64,000 nt of DNA from AWTP1-13 sp963832445 (GTDB lineage Bacteria; Pseudomonadota; Alphaproteobacteria; Rhizobiales; Hyphomicrobiaceae), in NCBI GenBank assembly GCA_963832445.1, contig CAWHUM010000024.1, forward strand, positions 1 to 64,000, given 5' to 3'. Made by a program: the position numbers and the translations under genes. Under the pieces are notes generated by a model. The model was given only the letters and a program-made list of their open reading frames with translations. It ran no database searches and was not told the DNA's origin. Below, piece by piece: positions 27,974-37,830 of the stretch (position 1 is its first letter; each line of letters starts with the position of its first letter).

Positions 27974-28240
27974 TCACCGCCACCGACGCCCTGCACGCCA
28001 GGCCGCACGACCCACGACGCCGCGCCGATAGACGCTCCGGCCATAGTACCCCCGCGATCCATAGTAGCTGTAGGCAGGTGCATAGCCGTAGCTGCGGGCG
28101 CGAGGGGCATAGGAGTAGGTGCGAGGGGCGTAGGAGGCGCTGTGGCCGTACCCGAACCCCCAACACGCTGCGGCGGGAGTGCTGCCAAGCACCAGGAGAG
28201 GCGCGGCGGTCAGCAGGGCCGCGATGATCAGTTTGCGCAT
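27974..28240 (-). CDS. Small secreted Tyr/Gly-rich protein
   Basis: The product is 88 residues. AGGAAGG lies nine bases before the ATG at 28240 but abuts the ATG at 28249, so the RBS favours the shorter form. The signal peptide MRKLIIAALLTAAPLLVLGS ends in AAAC. The mature part is rich in Tyr, Gly, Ser and Arg (SYAPRTYSYAPRARSYGYAP). Such proteins are common in rhizobia and their function is unknown. Confidence 0.65.
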   Translation of the reverse strand: MRKLIIAALLTAAPLLVLGSTPAAACWGFGYGHSASYAPRTYSYAPRARSYGYAPAYSYYGSRGYYGRSVYRRGVVGRAAWRAGRRWR

Positions 28241-28540
28241 GTTGAACATTCCTTCCTGTTACCCGGCTTGATAGGAATGCCAGTTGCACGACACGCCGAC
28301 ACCCAGGCGAAACCCTGAAAACCACATGTGGTAACCACCGCAACGGGCCTGCTGGCCCGGTTCAAGACACCGGTTCAGGAGCCTCACGGCAGATCGGTAT
28401 GCGCAGGCTGTTGCGGCAGCGCACAGCGATGCTCGATCGCAGCTGTCCGACTTGCCTTTCGTGCGCAAGTCTGAAGTCGACGAGCCGGCGATCGAGGTGT
28501 TTCGGACCGCGTAGTGCCTGAACCGATCTCGTGCCCCAGC

Positions 28541-29975
28541 TCAGAAATAGGGCGTGTCGAACTCGTATTCCTTGGGGCCGATGCTTTTGCCGATGCAGCG
28601 CGCGGCCACGTAGCCCGCAATCTCGCCCGTCTGCGTGCACCATGGAAAGTTCCGCATCACCATGAACAGCGAGTTCGTAGGTGAAGGACAGCGACGCGCC
28701 GGTCAGCAGCAGGTTGTCTATGCCCTTGGGCAGAAAGCTGCGCCAGGAGACCTCGAAGGTGTGCTTCTTGAAGCCGCCCCAGTGGAACGTCTTGGCCATC
28801 GGTTTGGTGACCGCATCGCGGAAAGTGCGGCCGGCCAGCACGTCCTCGAGTGAGAACACGTGCTCGCCGATCGGATGGCGGCCGTCGCGCACGCCGACGA
28901 AACGGCCGACGTTGGCGATCGTCGCGCCCTCGAAGCCCGGCACGTACTTCTTCAGAAACTTGGCCTCGGTATTGACAAAGCTTCGCAGCTCCCGCTTGGC
29001 CCTAGCGTGGTCGTCGGCATCGTCATCCATGTGCAGGGCCCACTCGTAGGGAACGTTCTGCCACAGCACGAAGGTGCCGTTGTCCGCGATCGGGCTCATG
29101 TCGATGGTCGGGTGGCCGATGTAGGCGTCGCCATAGATGTGGGTGCCGGCCATGCGCGGCCTGTAGAACCCGGCTGGAAGATCGCCGGCGGCCGTCGCCT
29201 CAGCCATAGCCTTCTCCAATAGGGGATCGTTAGCGGTCTCCTGGTGGCGGCGCAGTCGCGCGAAATCGATGCCGGTCATGGTCCACAGCAGGCCGCCCGG
29301 GATCGGCCGCTTGACGCCGTCCCAGCCCACCGCACTTTCGGGCTGCCCGCCGCCGCCGCGTACGAACGGAGCGCCAGCGCGGGCGACCAGCTCGCCGGTT
29401 CCTGATCCCTCGATGAAGATCTTGCCGGCAATGGCCTGCCGTCCACTGGCGTTCTCGACGATGACGGCAGAGATCCTGCCATTGCCAGGATGGTTCTCGA
29501 CCATCGCATCGACGAAGCTGGTGCCGTAGAGGGCCAGCACACCCGCCTCCTGCAGCATTTCGGACATGACACAGCCGGCGCCTTCCGGGTTGAAGCTCAG
29601 CCGCTTGAAATCGCTGCCGGGCTTGAGCATGCGCTCGTAGTGGGAGAGCGGGTTTCCGGCCCAACCCGGATGCGTCGCCTCCGTTGCCGTGTAGATGTAG
29701 CCCTCCCTGCCGAACCGCTGCACCAGCTCTGTGTGGATGCCGCCGACGCCGTCGCTGGCCGAGCCCTGCAGACCGCAGGTATGAACGCCGCCCGGCATGT
29801 CGAACCTTTCGATCACCACGACCCGCGCGCCCATGCGGGCCGCCTGCAGCACCGCGGCGAACCCGCCCGGTCCCGCGCCCACCACCACCACGTCCGCCTC
29901 GTAGGCGATCGGAACCTGCCGTCGCGGCAGCAGCGCGGGACCGGCGACAGGGCCGATCGTGGGCGACGTCGTCAT
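28541..29975 (-). pseudogene. FAD-dependent oxidoreductase (FAD_oxidored family), frameshifted near the C-terminus
   Basis: ADVVVVGAGPGGFAAVLQAA is the dinucleotide-binding motif, ERFDMPGG follows, and the body fits PF12831. After LLLTGASLSFTYE the conserved ending continues in the next frame as FMVMRNFPWCTQTGEIAGYV, closing FDTPYF at 28541. Removing one base near 28673 gives a 477-residue protein. The uncorrected frame runs on with unrelated sequence to 28362. It is divergent from the binding-protein gene at 30151, with a proposed MarR operator between them. It is a paralogue of the flavoprotein at 42974. Confidence 0.85.
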
Positions 29976-30045
29976 CTCGCGTTGACCTTGCTCGAAAGCC
30001 GTTCATGCGGGCAGGTGCCCATGAGAGCATCCCACCAACAAATAA

Positions 30046-30059
30046 GTTGATATCACAAC
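30046..30059. promoter_or_regulatory. Proposed MarR operator, site A
   Basis: GTTGATATCACAAC is a near-palindrome between the divergent flavoprotein (29975) and ABC binding protein (30151) genes. It is AT-rich in GC-rich DNA and matches sites B, C and D. The assignment to the MarR protein at 41803 is inferred. Confidence 0.6.
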
Positions 30060-30150
30060 CAGCCGACGCCATCATTCGCCAACAAGGCCGGATGGCGTGC
30101 GGGCCGCCGGTCACGCTCGGATACAGAAAACGCAAAGGGAGGAAGTGCCG

Positions 30151-31194
30151 ATGTTCCGCCGGTTTGGCAGTGGTGGCAGCTGCGTTGCGGCGCGCAACGC
30201 GTTGGCAGGTATCGCCGTGCTCGCTGCGGCGCTCGCCGTCGCGGCAGGCGGCGCGTCCGCCCAGTCCGACTGGGACAAGGTCGTCGCGGAGGCGAAGAAG
30301 GAGGGCAAGGTCGTCATCTACAACGGCACCAACTTCAAGATCGTGCGCCAGCTGGGCGACCAGTTCCAGAAGGATTACGGCATCGCGGTCGAGGTGCTCG
30401 ACGGCCGTGCCAGCGAGATCCGCGAGCGCATCCGCACCGAGCAGGCGGCCGGCCGCGCCATCGGCGACCTCATCTACAGCGGCGCCACCAGCATCGCTTT
30501 GCAGACCGCGGAAGGCGCGTTCAAGCCGCATGGACCCCTGCCGCTCGCCGGCAACCTCGCCGAGCCGTTCACCAGCAACGGCACGTTCCTGCCCTCCAGC
30601 GCCGGCAACTTCGCGCTGCTGATCAACACCAATCTGGTGAAGGAGGATATCAAGAGCTGGAAAGCTCTCGAGGACCCGAAATGGGCCGGCAAGATTCTGA
30701 GCGACGATCCGCGCGCGCTGGGCGGCGGCCAGGTCTGGTTCGAGGTGACCTACCGCACGTTCGGGCGTGACTTCCACGAGAAGGTCGCCGCCCACAAGCC
30801 GGTGATCAGCCGCGTCTGGGCCGAAAGCAACCTGCGCATAGCCCGCGGCGAGTTCCCGATCTATTTCCCCTTCAACGTCTCGGAGTATCAGTCGCTGAAG
30901 GGCCTGCCGGTGAAGGTGGTCATTCCGCAGGAAGGCATCCCATTCGTCCCCTTCGGCTCGGCGCTCCTGAAGGATGCGCCGCACCCCAACGCAGGGCGGC
31001 TCTTCATGAACTTCATGCTCGATCCCGCCCGGCAGCTGGTATTTGCGACGGCGGGCTTTCGTCCCGCCGCCAAGGACATGGGTCCGCGCATTCCGGAGGA
31101 AATCCGCCCGCTGACGCAGGCCAAGGCGATGGGCACCACCGAGCCCGGCAAGACGCAGGGGTACCTGGATCTCGCCAAGGACATCTACAAGTAG
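30151..31194 (+). CDS. ABC substrate-binding protein, Fe3+/polyamine type
   Basis: The product is 347 residues with a GGGAGG RBS. A signal peptide precedes AQSDWDKVVAEAKKEGKVVI, a typical start of the AfuA/FbpA-type SBP_bac family. GRASEIRERIRTEQAAGRAI and FVPFGSALLKDAPHPNAGRL fit members that carry organic acids or phosphonates as well as iron. The only matching permease and ATPase are at 38969-41864 in the same island, so I pair them. No conserved iron-ligand tyrosine pair is obvious. Confidence 0.85.
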   Translation: MFRRFGSGGSCVAARNALAGIAVLAAALAVAAGGASAQSDWDKVVAEAKKEGKVVIYNGTNFKIVRQLGDQFQKDYGIAVEVLDGRASEIRERIRTEQAAGRAIGDLIYSGATSIALQTAEGAFKPHGPLPLAGNLAEPFTSNGTFLPSSAGNFALLINTNLVKEDIKSWKALEDPKWAGKILSDDPRALGGGQVWFEVTYRTFGRDFHEKVAAHKPVISRVWAESNLRIARGEFPIYFPFNVSEYQSLKGLPVKVVIPQEGIPFVPFGSALLKDAPHPNAGRLFMNFMLDPARQLVFATAGFRPAAKDMGPRIPEEIRPLTQAKAMGTTEPGKTQGYLDLAKDIYK

Positions 31195-31433
31195 ACGTCA
31201 GCAGAGCCTTCGATAGCGGTCGGAAACGCTGCAGGTCGAGGTCGGCAGGTCAGTGCCAATCTGGACATTGATCGACCTCCGAAAGGGCGATTGCATTGTG
31301 CCATGGCAGTCCTTGCCGAGCCTCACTGGCCGGGCTCGCGAACTTTAGTCTCGTCCGAAGCCCTGGCTTGGCTCAGACGGGATATCCATGACCCGCGATT
31401 GGCCCAATCAGCTTGCTGAGGAGGAAAGCGACG

Positions 31434-31826
31434 ATGTTGACGGCCCATACGCTCAACGATCGAATTTGCGCCCACTCCAATAATGCTGCGCACGCCACGG
31501 AGGTTCCCCCGAACGCTAGGATCCTGTTCTGCAATGGACAGGTTGGTGCGCGCCTGGACGGTACGGTACCCGAGGAGCCGCGGGAACAACTTGAGGTGAT
31601 CTTCGAGCGCATCCGCATAATTCTCGCCGCGTCCAACATGACATTCGAGGACGTTGCAAAATTCACTGTCTACGTCACAGACAAGTCTATCCTGGAGGAT
31701 TATTTCCGCATACGCGGGCGCGTCATGGGCGATCATAACCCGCCGGCCACGCTTCTGGTCGTCAAGAAGTTTCCCCGTTCGGGTGTTGAAGTCGAGATCG
31801 AGACCATCGCGGCGAAGGCTGACTAA
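31434..31826 (+). CDS. RidA-family (YjgF/YER057c) protein
   Basis: The product is 130 residues, starting at 31434 behind GAGGAGGAAAGCGACG. The core fits RidA: ILFCNGQVGARLDGTVPEEP, the DVAKFTVYVTD strand, FPRSGVEVEIETIAAKAD at the end. The arginine that binds the carboxylate in true RidA (RxxxxV) is not in its usual context, so this may be another Rid subgroup. Rid proteins hydrolyse reactive enamines/imines or act on pathway intermediates, fitting a catabolic island. Confidence 0.8.
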   Translation: MLTAHTLNDRICAHSNNAAHATEVPPNARILFCNGQVGARLDGTVPEEPREQLEVIFERIRIILAASNMTFEDVAKFTVYVTDKSILEDYFRIRGRVMGDHNPPATLLVVKKFPRSGVEVEIETIAAKAD

Positions 31827-31930
31827 CTAGCCACGGAAGATCATGCATTCCGCTCGAGCGGTTGTCGGCTTCCGGCTCAAGCGTTCGCATGCAGCCCGCG
31901 ATCTAAGCGCGTCTGCAAGACGATGCAGGG

Positions 31931-33034
31931 TCAGGCGTAGCCGTAAAACGCCTTGGCGTTGCCGCTGAAGACCTGCGCCTTGTCGCCACCCCCCAGTATG
32001 CCCCTGAAGACCTGCCGCGGGTGGTCGAAATCCCAGTGCGGGTAATCGGTCGAGAACATCAGCCGGTCGATGCCGAGCCAGCCGATGACATCGGCGAGGT
32101 CTTGTGGCCGCTCCGGCTCGTCGATGGGTTGCGTCGTGAACCAGATGTTGCGGCGGACATACTCCGACGGCAGCAACTTCAGGTGCGCAACCTCCTGGCG
32201 GAAGCGCTGCCACTGCCCGTCGAGGCGCCAGCACAGGGCCGGCACCCAGGCAAAGCCGCTCTCGATCAGCACGACGCGCAGATCGGGGAAGCGCTCGAAC
32301 ACGCCCTCCACCACCAGGCTCGTCACCAGCGTCTGCATGGTCTGCACGTTGGAGTGATGCTCCTCCATGTAATATGAGGGCCACCCGCTGCTGGTCGGCG
32401 CATGCCCGCCCTGGCCGCCGACGTGGATTGCGACGGGACGCTTGGCGGCGACGGCTGCTGCAAAGATCGGCCAGTAGCGCCGGCGGCCTAGCGGCTCGTC
32501 GGTGCGCGGCGGCAGCAGCACCTGCACAAACCTGGCATCGTCTGCCCGGCGCTCGATCTCGGCGATCGCCGCCGGCGGGTCCTCGTGCGGCACCAACATG
32601 GAGCCGCGCAGGCGCGACTCCTTGTTGAGCCAGTATTCGACCTGCCAGTCGTTGAGCGCGGTGCAGAGCGCGGCGCCGTAGTCGAGGTTGCGCTGATCTG
32701 GCCCCCGCGTGGCAAGCGGGATCAGGTTACCGATCTCGACGCCGTTAGGGTCGAGGTGCTGCTCGCGCATGAAATCTAGATCGGAGCCCGGCGGGCCTCC
32801 ATTCGGCGGCCAGGCATCCGTGCGCGAGATGGCGGGCGACATGCGCGGATAGCCGATCGTGTCGGAGTACATCTCGCGCGACAAGTTGCCGAACGTGGTC
32901 ATGTGCTCCTGCCAGCGCTTGGGCAGGAACTGCTTCACGTCATTGGGCGTGCGCGGGTTGGGGTGGATGTCGCAGTCGACCACCATCAGCTTCTCGGCGG
33001 CCTCGGCCTGGCGTTCTCGAACGACGACGTTCAT
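31931..33034 (-). CDS. Amidohydrolase_2-family metal-dependent hydrolase/decarboxylase (paralogue 1)
   Basis: The product is 367 residues with a TIM-barrel fold. The metal motif is VVDCDIHP (DxH), a later His is in PVAIHVGGQGGHAP and the final Asp is in MFSTDYPHWDFD. FPDLRVVLIESGFAWVPALC is the conserved strand 6-7 region. The family includes ACMSD, resorcylate decarboxylases and 4-oxalomesaconate hydratase-like enzymes. Its ATG overlaps the stop of paralogue 2 by four bases, so the two are co-translated. Confidence 0.88.
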   Translation of the reverse strand: MNVVVRERQAEAAEKLMVVDCDIHPNPRTPNDVKQFLPKRWQEHMTTFGNLSREMYSDTIGYPRMSPAISRTDAWPPNGGPPGSDLDFMREQHLDPNGVEIGNLIPLATRGPDQRNLDYGAALCTALNDWQVEYWLNKESRLRGSMLVPHEDPPAAIAEIERRADDARFVQVLLPPRTDEPLGRRRYWPIFAAAVAAKRPVAIHVGGQGGHAPTSSGWPSYYMEEHHSNVQTMQTLVTSLVVEGVFERFPDLRVVLIESGFAWVPALCWRLDGQWQRFRQEVAHLKLLPSEYVRRNIWFTTQPIDEPERPQDLADVIGWLGIDRLMFSTDYPHWDFDHPRQVFRGILGGGDKAQVFSGNAKAFYGYA

Positions 33035-34188
33035 TGGGAAACCTCCCGGGCAGCTTGCTGCGGGCTCAGGCGAGTATAGGTCGCCAGCGCATTCTCGGCG
33101 AGCACCTTGCTGGCCAGCCTGCCCGACAGCGCGGCAGGGAGCGCCTTTGTGCCTTCGAAATGCTGGTGCGGATAGTCGGTGGAGAACAGGAGCATGTCGT
33201 CGGAGCCGATCTGGTCGATGGTGCGCTCCAGCGTGGCGTTATCCGCTGGCGCATCGACGGGCTGGATGGTCAGCCGCAGATGCCGGCGGATCAGCTCGGG
33301 TGGCGACTCCTTCACCCAGGGCACCTCCGCCCGCACGGCGCGCCAGGTCTTGTGCGCCCGCCACATGAAGGCGGGAAGCCAGGTGAAGCCCGATTCCAGG
33401 AACACCACCTTGAGCTCGGGGAACTTGGCGAACGCCCCTTCGGCGATGAAGCTCAAGAGTTGTGTCTCGAACGCGGCCGACTGGGCAACGTAGTCCTCCA
33501 TGAAATAGGACGGCCAGCCGATCGAGGTGGGCGCATGGCGAAAGCCGCTGCCGGCGTGCACGCCGATCGGCAGCCCGTGCTTCACGGCGGCCTCGTAGAT
33601 CGGCCAGAAGTAGCGGCGGCCGAGCGGCATCTCGCCCATGACGAGCATCAGGACTTGCACGAAGCGGCGATCGCCGGCGCAGCGCTCGATCTCCTCCACC
33701 GCATGCGCCGGGTTCTCGAGCGGGATCACGATCGAGGCGCGCAGGCGCTCGTCGCGGTCGAGCAGCTCGCGCACGATCCACTGGTTGATCGCCGAGCAGA
33801 ACGCCGCGCACATGTCCTCGCTGTGCAGCAGCTGGCCGCCGTGCAGCACGTTGCAGATGGCAAACCGTGACCCGAAGTCGTCGAGCGCCTGGCGCTTGAG
33901 GAGGGCGAGGTCGCTGCCGGGCCGTCCCTTCGGCGGGCGCCAGTCCGGCCGCACCGACGCTGGCGCATTGGAGGGGTAGCTCGTGAGATTGAGCGCGAGC
34001 CTGTCGATGCCGCGCAGCGTGACCATCTCGTGCCAGAATTCATTGAAGTAGGGCAGCAGCGTGCGATTGTCGGGGGCGCCCGGGTGGATGTCGCAGTCGA
34101 TCGGCGCAACGCTGAAGAGGGCACCCACGGCCTCGGCGCCGCGTGCCGGGTCAGTCTTGCTGCCGCTCGTGGAAATGTCAGTCGGCAT
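33031..34188 (-). CDS. Amidohydrolase_2-family protein (paralogue 2)
   Basis: The product is 385 residues. I start at MPTDISTSGSK (34188, GGAACAG upstream) rather than 34296. Motifs are PIDCDIHPGAP, PIGVHAGSGFRHAPTSIGWP and LLFSTDYPHQHFEG. It is closest by eye to paralogue 3 (both have the PDWRxxxGRxGxDL, VTLRGID/VDRGIE patterns). It is the first gene of the pair and lies downstream of proposed operator B. Confidence 0.86.
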   Translation of the reverse strand: MPTDISTSGSKTDPARGAEAVGALFSVAPIDCDIHPGAPDNRTLLPYFNEFWHEMVTLRGIDRLALNLTSYPSNAPASVRPDWRPPKGRPGSDLALLKRQALDDFGSRFAICNVLHGGQLLHSEDMCAAFCSAINQWIVRELLDRDERLRASIVIPLENPAHAVEEIERCAGDRRFVQVLMLVMGEMPLGRRYFWPIYEAAVKHGLPIGVHAGSGFRHAPTSIGWPSYFMEDYVAQSAAFETQLLSFIAEGAFAKFPELKVVFLESGFTWLPAFMWRAHKTWRAVRAEVPWVKESPPELIRRHLRLTIQPVDAPADNATLERTIDQIGSDDMLLFSTDYPHQHFEGTKALPAALSGRLASKVLAENALATYTRLSPQQAAREVSQ

Positions 34189-34255
34189 GGCAGCTGTTCC
34201 GGACTGGGGAGGTGCCGGCCGCACTTGCGGGTTGCCAAACGGGTAGGGCCATATC

Positions 34256-34269
34256 ATTGATATGTCAAC
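34256..34269. promoter_or_regulatory. Proposed MarR operator, site B
   Basis: ATTGATATGTCAAC lies in the divergent promoter region of amidohydrolase 2 (34188, minus) and the 2-hydroxyacid dehydrogenase (34326, plus). The overlapping CATATCA-T-TGATATG is itself a perfect inverted repeat. Confidence 0.6.
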
Positions 34270-34325
34270 CACCGCAACCTCCCCGCGGCCTGCCATCGTT
34301 ATCCCTCACCGTCCGCGACCAAGCC

Positions 34326-35279
34326 ATGCGCATCGTTCTTTGGGCGACCTTCGCCAAGGCTGAGCTGATCGACCGGCTGCAATCGATCCTCGGCGATGAC
34401 CTCGTGGTCGTCTCCGACCTCGAGGAGCTGGATGCGGCGATCGGGGATGCCGACGCACTTTTGTGCCCCGATCCCGTCTACGGCGCACAGGTCGCGGAAG
34501 CGGTGCGCACGCGCGCCCCCCGCCTGCGCTTGCTGCAACTGCTCACGCAGGGCTTCGAGCACGCGCAAGCGAATGGCGTGCCGGCGGGCGTCACCGTATG
34601 CAACGCGGGCGATGCCTATTCACCGGCGGTGGCCATGCACGCCGTCGCCCTTCTGCTCGCTCTGCAGCGGCGCTTCTCCGTCACGCAGGCCAACCAGATG
34701 AAGCGCGAGTGGAACCGGGCAGTCAGCACGCAGCTCACCTCGCCGGCGGGCGCCACCGTTGCGATCCTGGGCTTTGGCAGCATCGGCCAGGAGATCGCGC
34801 GGCTCGTGCGCGCGTTCGGTGCCAGGGTCGTCTCCCTCACCCGCAGCGCAGCGCCCCACCCCATGGCTGACGAAGCGCTGCCGATCGGGCAGCTGCACGC
34901 CGTGCTGCCGCGCGCCGACGCGGTCGTGATTGCGCTGCCGCTCGATGCCTCGACCCGGCACCTGATCGGTGCGAAGGAGCTGGCGCTGTTCCGCAAGACC
35001 GCCGTGCTCGTGAACATCAGTCGCGGCGGGATCATCGATTCGGCGGCACTCGTCGATGCGTTGCACAGCGGGGCAATCGCCGGCGCGGGCCTGGACGTGA
35101 CCGATCCCGAGCCGCTCCCCGCCACTCACCCACTGTGGGCCGCACCCAACCTCATCATTTCGCCGCACGTGGCTGGTGCGGTGGGCAAGGCGGGCTTCGA
35201 CCGGCTGGCAAACATCGCAGCCAAGAACATCGAGCGCTTCCTGGCGGGCAAGCCGCTCGCCCACGCCATTTCGCTCTAG
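34326..35279 (+). CDS. D-isomer-specific 2-hydroxyacid dehydrogenase family protein
   Basis: The product is 317 residues. The NAD-binding motif is VAILGFGSIGQEIARLVRAF. The catalytic Arg is in LVNISRGGIID, the Glu region is DVTDPEPLPATHPLW and the catalytic His is in ISPHVAGA. It probably interconverts a 2-hydroxy acid and a 2-oxo acid. The start ATG 34326 has a weak RBS. Its TAG stop is the first CTAG of the 167-bp hairpin element. Confidence 0.88.
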   Translation: MRIVLWATFAKAELIDRLQSILGDDLVVVSDLEELDAAIGDADALLCPDPVYGAQVAEAVRTRAPRLRLLQLLTQGFEHAQANGVPAGVTVCNAGDAYSPAVAMHAVALLLALQRRFSVTQANQMKREWNRAVSTQLTSPAGATVAILGFGSIGQEIARLVRAFGARVVSLTRSAAPHPMADEALPIGQLHAVLPRADAVVIALPLDASTRHLIGAKELALFRKTAVLVNISRGGIIDSAALVDALHSGAIAGAGLDVTDPEPLPATHPLWAAPNLIISPHVAGAVGKAGFDRLANIAAKNIERFLAGKPLAHAISL

Positions 35280-35442
35280 TGTGATGATCGAGAAGTCCGC
35301 TACATCGCGCTTGGCAAGGTTCGGATGCGGACTTCTCGATCTGAATCACACTAGCACCATGTTTGTTCTAGTGTCCTTCAGATCGCGAAATTCGTTCCGA
35401 GCAAACCGCACAATGAGACGAATTTCGCGATCAGGACACTAG
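35276..35442. repeat. CTAG-bounded double-hairpin element, copy 1 (167 bp)
   Basis: Hairpin 1 (35276-35354) has arms CTAGTGTGAT + GATCGAGAAGTCCGC and their complements with a TGA bulge and 26-nt loop. Hairpin 2 (35368-35442) has arms CTAGTGTCC + GATCGCGAAATTCGT with a small internal loop and 22-nt loop. A 13-nt spacer separates them. The same plan and length recur at 58149-58315. Each hairpin starts and ends with CTAG, like a palindromic MITE with TA target duplication. Confidence 0.9.
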
Positions 35443-35458
35443 GCGCGGGAGGCCGCCC

Positions 35459-36646
35459 ATGCGCATCGTCAGAATAGAGGACCTGCACGCGGACGGCGGC
35501 TGGCGCACCACCTCGTTCCTGAAACTGACGACGGACGAGGGGCTGGTCGGTTGGTCCGAATACTACGAGGGCTTCGGCGCGTCGGGCGTCACCGATCTCA
35601 TCCGCCGCTTCGCCGAGGTTGCCAAGGGCATGGACCCGCGCGATGTGGGGCGGCTGAGCACGTCGCTGCACGCCATCTCGCGGCTGGCGGCCGGCGGCAT
35701 GAACCACCAGGCCATCGCGGCCATCGAGAACGCCTGCCTCGACGTCAAGGCCAAGGCGCTGGGCGTGCCGGTGTATGCGCTGTTCGGCGGTGCCATGCGC
35801 GACAGGCTCGACCTCTACTGGTCGCACTGCGGCAGCTTCCGCGTGTGGCGGCGCGAGTTCTTCGAGAAGGAGCTGGGCCTGCCGCCCATCCGCACCCTCG
35901 ACGACGTCAAGAAGCTCGGCCAGGAAGCCGTGCGGCGCGGCTACAAGGCCCTCAAGACAAACCCGCTGCCGCTTGCCGCGGGCGCCAAGCCCTTCAACTC
36001 GGGCTTCCGCATCCTGCCGGGCTTCCTCGACCGCCAGGCGGACGCTCGCACAATCGGCGAAATCTGCGACGTGCTCGCCGCCTTCCGCGACGGGGCGGGG
36101 CCGCACATGGGGATCATGTTCGATCTCAACTTCAACCAGCGCACCGACGGGTTCCTGCGCATCGCGCAAGCCGTCGAGCAATTCAAGCTGACGTGGCTCG
36201 AAGTCGACATCCACGACGCGGACGCGCTGGCGCTGATCCGCCGATCGACACGCACGCCCATTGCCTCGCTCGAGTCGCTCTACGGGCTGAAGCAGTATCG
36301 CCCTTTCCTGCAACAATACGCAGTGGACGTGGCAATCGTCGACGTGCCGTGGAACGGGCTGTGGGAGTTGATGCGCATCGCCACGCTCGCCGACGCCTTC
36401 GAGGTCGATGTTGCCCCGCACAACTTCTGCGGCGATCTCGCCACCCTGATGAGCGCCCATTTCTGCGCGGCCGTGCCAAACTTCCGCATCATGGAATACG
36501 AGGCCGACGACGTGCCCTGGCGTGGAGAATTCGTGACGCATCCTCCGGTGGTGGAGAACGGCCGCCTCGTCATCCCAACGCGACCGGGATGGGGAGCGGA
36601 TGTGAACGAGGAGGCCGTGCGCGCCCGCCCGCCGCGCGGCCGCTGA
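35459..36646 (+). CDS. Mandelate racemase/muconate lactonizing enzyme family (enolase superfamily)
   Basis: The product is 395 residues with GGGAGG before the ATG. It has the enolase-superfamily capping domain (GGMNHQAIAAIENACLDVKA) and a barrel with YKALKTNPLPL and metal ligands in MFDLNFNQRTDGF, WLEVDIHD and IASLESLYG. The ending VDVAPHNFCGDL resembles the D-galactonate dehydratase-like subgroup with a catalytic His. It probably dehydrates or racemises an acid in the pathway. It lies directly after the hairpin element. Confidence 0.86.
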   Translation: MRIVRIEDLHADGGWRTTSFLKLTTDEGLVGWSEYYEGFGASGVTDLIRRFAEVAKGMDPRDVGRLSTSLHAISRLAAGGMNHQAIAAIENACLDVKAKALGVPVYALFGGAMRDRLDLYWSHCGSFRVWRREFFEKELGLPPIRTLDDVKKLGQEAVRRGYKALKTNPLPLAAGAKPFNSGFRILPGFLDRQADARTIGEICDVLAAFRDGAGPHMGIMFDLNFNQRTDGFLRIAQAVEQFKLTWLEVDIHDADALALIRRSTRTPIASLESLYGLKQYRPFLQQYAVDVAIVDVPWNGLWELMRIATLADAFEVDVAPHNFCGDLATLMSAHFCAAVPNFRIMEYEADDVPWRGEFVTHPPVVENGRLVIPTRPGWGADVNEEAVRARPPRGR

Positions 36647-36689
36647 GCCGGGGCTTGGGCTCACTGCGGGGTCGCCCCGCGGCAAACTA

Positions 36690-36703
36690 GATGATATATC
36701 AAC
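36690..36703. promoter_or_regulatory. Proposed MarR operator, site C
   Basis: GATGATATATCAAC contains the perfect palindrome TGATATATCA and lies 57 bases before the start of amidohydrolase 3. It would control the 36760-41864 operon (two amidohydrolases, permease, ATPase). Confidence 0.6.
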
Positions 36704-36759
36704 TGTCGGCGGGCAGTGGTGTGCAGCGGTGCCGCCCAATAAGAAGCGGCAAGGAGAGG

Positions 36760-37830
36760 ATGGTGCCCGAAGGCGTGAACGCAGTCGATTGCGACGTCCA
36801 CCCGGACCTTCCCGGCATCAAGGCGCTGCTGCCCTATCTCGACGTGTTCTGGCGCGAGTCCCTGGTCGATCGCGGCATCGAGTTCCTCGACACTATCAAC
36901 TATCCGCCGAACGCCCCGATCACGGCGCGGCCCGACTGGCGCGGGAAGAACGGACGCGCAGGGGGCGACCTTGGCACCCTGCAGGCGCAGGCGCTCGATC
37001 GCTGGCAGTCCACCTACGCCATCTGCAATTGCCTTGCCGGCGTGCAACTCGTCTTCAACGAGGACATGGCGCGCGCGATGGCCCGGGCGGTCAACGACTG
37101 GATGGACAAGGAGTGGCTCGACCGCGATCCGCGCCTGCGCGCCTCGATCGTGGTGCCGACCATGAACACCGACTTCGCGGTCGAGGAGATCGAGCGCTGC
37201 GCGCCGGACAAGCGCTTCGTGCAGGTGCTCATGCTGGCGATGGACGAGGTGCCGTTGGGGCGGCGCCAGCTGTGGCCCATCTATGCTGCGGCCGAGAAGC
37301 ACGGGCTGCCGATCGGCATCCATGCCGGCAGCGCCTACAAGCACCCGCCCACCTCGCTCGGGTGGAACAACTACTACATCGAGGACTACGCGAGCCAGTC
37401 GCAGGGCTTCCAGTCGCAGGTGGCAAGCCTGATCTGCCAGGGCGTGTTTGTGAAGCACCCCAAGCTGAAGGTGGTGCTGATCGAGTCCGGCGTGACCTGG
37501 GTGCCGGCCTTCCTGTGGCGGCTCGCCAAGTTCTGGCGCGGCTGCCGCACCGAGGTGCCGTGGGTGGACCGCTCGCCCGCCGAGATTTTCCGCCAGCACT
37601 TCCGCCTGACCGTCCAGCCGCTCGATGCACCGGAGTCGCCCGACCTCATCGCCCGCGTCATCGATCACCTCCGGTCGGACGAGCTGCTGCTCTACTCCTC
37701 CGACTATCCGCACTGGCAGTTCGACGGCGACGAGGTGATGCCGCCGGGCTTGCCCGACGCACTGCGCCGCAAGATCATGGTGGACAACCCGCTCTCGACC
37801 TACGGGCGCTTGCAGGAGACCGTTCAATGA
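36760..37830 (+). CDS. Amidohydrolase_2-family protein (paralogue 3)
   Basis: The product is 356 residues. AAGGAG lies 3 bases before the ATG at 36760 and 6 before the GTG at 36763, so GTG may be the real start. Motifs are AVDCDVHPDLPG, PIGIHAGSAYKHPPTSLGWN and LLYSSDYPHWQFDG. It leads an operon whose genes overlap by four bases: paralogue 4, then the ABC permease, then the ATPase. Confidence 0.87.
   Translation: MVPEGVNAVDCDVHPDLPGIKALLPYLDVFWRESLVDRGIEFLDTINYPPNAPITARPDWRGKNGRAGGDLGTLQAQALDRWQSTYAICNCLAGVQLVFNEDMARAMARAVNDWMDKEWLDRDPRLRASIVVPTMNTDFAVEEIERCAPDKRFVQVLMLAMDEVPLGRRQLWPIYAAAEKHGLPIGIHAGSAYKHPPTSLGWNNYYIEDYASQSQGFQSQVASLICQGVFVKHPKLKVVLIESGVTWVPAFLWRLAKFWRGCRTEVPWVDRSPAEIFRQHFRLTVQPLDAPESPDLIARVIDHLRSDELLLYSSDYPHWQFDGDEVMPPGLPDALRRKIMVDNPLSTYGRLQETVQ

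Noticed and set aside
29230..30984. Minus-strand frame of 584 codons
   Set aside because: It is antisense to the binding protein and in another frame of the flavoprotein, both well supported.
35378..37827. Two long minus-strand frames
   Set aside because: They are antisense to the enolase-superfamily and amidohydrolase genes and have no RBS or domain.
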